A DNA stretch of 64,000 nt, taken from assembly GCA_029260215.1 (NCBI GenBank), contig JAJDDQ010000076.1, forward strand, positions 1 to 64,000. Direction: 5' to 3'. Shown here piece after piece: positions 62,172-64,000 of the stretch. Made by a program: the position numbers and the translations under genes. Every line of letters begins with the position of its first letter. The first letter of the stretch is position 1. The stretch comes from Phycisphaerae bacterium (GTDB lineage: Bacteria; Planctomycetota; Phycisphaerae; UBA1845). The notes beneath the pieces are model-generated. The model did no database searches and was not told the DNA's origin. It was given only the letters and a program-made list of their open reading frames with translations.

Positions 62172-62888
62172 TTAACCCAGCCGATACAGAAACCCCGGAA
62201 TAAAATACTCGCGCCCATTCAATACCGTCCCCAACAACTTGGCACCGTCGTAGTGTTGCAGTTCCTGCTTCGCCCTCTGCAGAACTTCACGACGTGTTCG
62301 ATGCGCCGCAACCACCATCACCAACCCATCCCCAGCCGCCGACGCACGTGCAGCCGCAGTCGAAGTCAGAATCGGCGGCATATCCAGAAAAACAACTTCT
62401 GCCCGCTCGCGCAACTTCGGCATTAACAGCGGCCAATCAACGTTGGACAGCTCGGTGTCCTTGAAGTTTCCGGCGGGAACGACCGACAGCCCCTTCACAT
62501 CGGAGGTGTGAACGACTTCCCCAATAGCCTCCCCCGCCGCGAGTTCCGCCAACCCCGGCCTGCCCGTCAACCCCACCATTTTGGTCAGGCTCATTTCCGG
62601 ACTTGCATCCACAAGCAATATGCGACTGCGAATGCGCACGGTCACCAGAGCAAGCTTCAACAATACTGTCGTCGTTCCCTCCCCGTTCGTACTGGAAGCG
62701 AAACCAGCCGCAATGCTGTCATTCCCATCCAATTCCAGAAACAGACGATCGCGTATAACCAGCAGGTCACCCGTCATCTGCTCAGGAATTACGAATGGAA
62801 AGCGGCCGAGGCTGCTGGCCTTCAATCGCTTGGTGGCAGGTTTCGCCAGCCCCTGCGCCTTGGCGGCGGAATCGTTGGAATCACTCAT
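62172..62888 (-). CDS. BY-kinase/CpsD-like P-loop ATPase with altered Walker A
   Basis: 238 residues resembling the cytoplasmic kinase half of Wzc/CpsD. The Walker A region reads STNGEGTTT where these kinases have GEGKT/S, so the lysine is missing. Walker A' is ILLVDASPEMS and Walker B VVFLDMPP. The C-terminal LNGREYFIPGFLYRLG is typical of this group, with no long Tyr-rich tail. It is next to the chain-length gene, the normal partner. It may be a non-catalytic regulator of polymer length. The ATG at 62888 is used; the TTG at 62897 is an alternative. Confidence 0.75.
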   Translation of the reverse strand: MSDSNDSAAKAQGLAKPATKRLKASSLGRFPFVIPEQMTGDLLVIRDRLFLELDGNDSIAAGFASSTNGEGTTTVLLKLALVTVRIRSRILLVDASPEMSLTKMVGLTGRPGLAELAAGEAIGEVVHTSDVKGLSVVPAGNFKDTELSNVDWPLLMPKLRERAEVVFLDMPPILTSTAAARASAAGDGLVMVVAAHRTRREVLQRAKQELQHYDGAKLLGTVLNGREYFIPGFLYRLG

Positions 62889-62926
62889 GGTGTTCAAATG
62901 TCAAAGCCCGCGCTCGGTTGGACATA

Positions 62927-64000
62927 TCACGTGCATCTTTGCAAGACGCCGAGAACCGGACTGTCCAAATGCTCCTTCAGTTGCATCTCGTTTCCAACCG
63001 TCTCGTCATTCAATTCCACAGCGAACGACCAACAGATGCTCAGGAGCATCGCACCCGCGGCGCTCAGCAAAATATAAAGCCACTTACGCGGCTTGATGGG
63101 CGACAGTGGCATGCCCGCCGACTCAATAACACCCAGGTTGGCCAACCGATTCCGCTGACGGTCCTCGCCCACACGCGCAATCTCCGCATTGCGAAGACAC
63201 CGCTCGTACATCGTGGTCCGCGATTTTAGCTGCCGCTCAAGCTCATCAACGCGATACGTACGCTCGTTGAGCGCTCGCAGATCCACCCCAAACGCGGCAA
63301 TCTGATTCTTAATCACTTCGCCCTCAGCCACCAACGCAGCACGCTCGGACGCCAGGTTGCTCAGACTCTGCCGCAAAGCCTGATGCACCGTATTCACACC
63401 CTCGACACGCTTGCCCTCAAGCCGAGGGTCGAGCCGATCCACCAGATCACGCGCTCCGCCGAGCGCCCGATCCATGTCTTTCATAGTCCGGCCAGCCTCG
63501 GAAAACTTCGTCGCCGTTTCGCTCCGCTGCAAGTCCAACTCCGCCGCTTTCATGGACACGCTCTGCCACACCGGATTCGCGACGGTTTCCTGCGACAATG
63601 TGATCATCGCCGGTTCCGAAACCAACTGAGCCTCCAAAGCAGCGATTCCCGCATCCGAAGCAAAACGACGCGCCTCGATCTGGTTCAACCGAGCCTTGGC
63701 GCTAAGCTGATGCTGAACCAACAACGCCTTGCGAGAATCGGCTCCGATAAGATTGAGGCTGCTCCTGGCCTCCGCCATCTCCTTTTCGAGATTCTCCACA
63801 GCCGACCTGGCGACCTCCGCCTGCTCCACATAGAACGACAAATTACCCGTCGGACGCAGTTTTTCGATGTGCCAACTGATCGCATGCTCGCACAGAGACC
63901 TCGCGAAAGCAGCGGCCAACGCAGGATCGCTGCATCGAAATCCAACCCGCACAACATCGCTCTCGGGAATCTGCTCCACAACCAGCGCAGCCGACACGTC
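62927..64000 (-). CDS. Polysaccharide chain-length determinant (Wzz/PCP type), partial
   Basis: The frame is open through the window edge, so the N-terminus is missing; 358 codons are visible. There is a long coiled coil (LEKEMAEARSSLNLIGADSR, LERQLKSRTTMYERCLRNAE) and then the PCP signature MPLSPIKPRKWLYILLSAAG with the last membrane helix, ending in a short cytoplasmic tail. PCP proteins sit with Wza and a BY-kinase and set chain length, in line with the neighbours. 38 bp lie between it and the kinase-like gene. Confidence 0.85.
   Translation of the reverse strand, partial: DVSAALVVEQIPESDVVRVGFRCSDPALAAAFARSLCEHAISWHIEKLRPTGNLSFYVEQAEVARSAVENLEKEMAEARSSLNLIGADSRKALLVQHQLSAKARLNQIEARRFASDAGIAALEAQLVSEPAMITLSQETVANPVWQSVSMKAAELDLQRSETATKFSEAGRTMKDMDRALGGARDLVDRLDPRLEGKRVEGVNTVHQALRQSLSNLASERAALVAEGEVIKNQIAAFGVDLRALNERTYRVDELERQLKSRTTMYERCLRNAEIARVGEDRQRNRLANLGVIESAGMPLSPIKPRKWLYILLSAAGAMLLSICWSFAVELNDETVGNEMQLKEHLDSPVLGVLQRCT

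Noticed and set aside
1..64000. tRNA, rRNA or riboswitch genes
   Set aside because: No cloverleaf, rRNA segment or known riboswitch core was noticed; without a covariance-model search this is a weak negative.

Overview
The window reads as a high-GC bacterial chromosome, most likely from the phylum Planctomycetota. The pointers are a MoxR/DUF58/BatA/DUF4175 operon, a Ser/Thr kinase ending in zinc ribbons, a secreted protein with a dockerin-like two-loop tail, DUF2723 and GH172 proteins, and dispersed palindromic repeats. That placement is inference; there is no rRNA or tRNA gene here to test it. No phage and no CRISPR array were seen, and the only trace of a transposase gene is a possible C-terminal fragment at the left edge. 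No promoter is convincing enough to list.

Layout. 1-8195: a fragment of an unknown, possibly transposase-related gene, recQ, an NrnA-type DHH phosphoesterase overlapping ribF, a GT4 glycosyltransferase, and a GlcD-GlcF-like FAD/Fe-S oxidoreductase. 8259-10355: a GT-C-like membrane protein. 10741-20939 (minus strand): the most interesting region, an apparent bacterial ESCRT-like membrane-remodelling locus. It holds an SPFH-like/beta-propeller protein, a Vps4-type AAA ATPase with an N-terminal MIT-like domain, a DUF2723 membrane protein, three Snf7/ESCRT-III-like coiled-coil proteins (one with an N-terminal winged helix, as in CHMP7), PspC, a small membrane zinc-ribbon protein, a Ser/Thr kinase with C-terminal zinc ribbons, and a four-helix membrane protein. 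Overlapping stop/start codons link several of these genes.

21126-28164: a diguanylate cyclase, a membrane-anchored TPR-like protein, an ABC exporter pair of LolCDE type, and lysS. 28260-43232 (minus strand): a MoxR-DUF58-BatA-VWA-DUF4175 operon followed by a terpene-cyclase-fold protein, an NPCBM-type protein and a VanZ/LamG membrane protein. 43626-45251: a secreted dockerin-like protein on the plus strand. 45411-64000 (minus strand): an exopolysaccharide cluster with a Wza-like lipoprotein, radical SAM/SPASM protein, GH10-like lipoprotein, two methyltransferases, three glycosyltransferases, a Wzy-like polymerase, a GT39-like membrane protein, a GH172 protein, a Wzx flippase, a BY-kinase-like ATPase and a chain-length (Wzz/PCP) protein cut by the window edge.

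Five short non-coding elements (192-288 bp) at about 10.4, 18.6, 19.2, 24.9 and 32.7 kb share GTAAC-type terminal inverted repeats. Each is flanked by an 8-bp direct repeat, the signature of IS66-family transposition, so I call them IS66-derived MITEs. Two of them sit at gene junctions inside the ESCRT-like operon, and one appears to have split an ATGA-coupled gene pair while its target duplication rebuilt the start codon.
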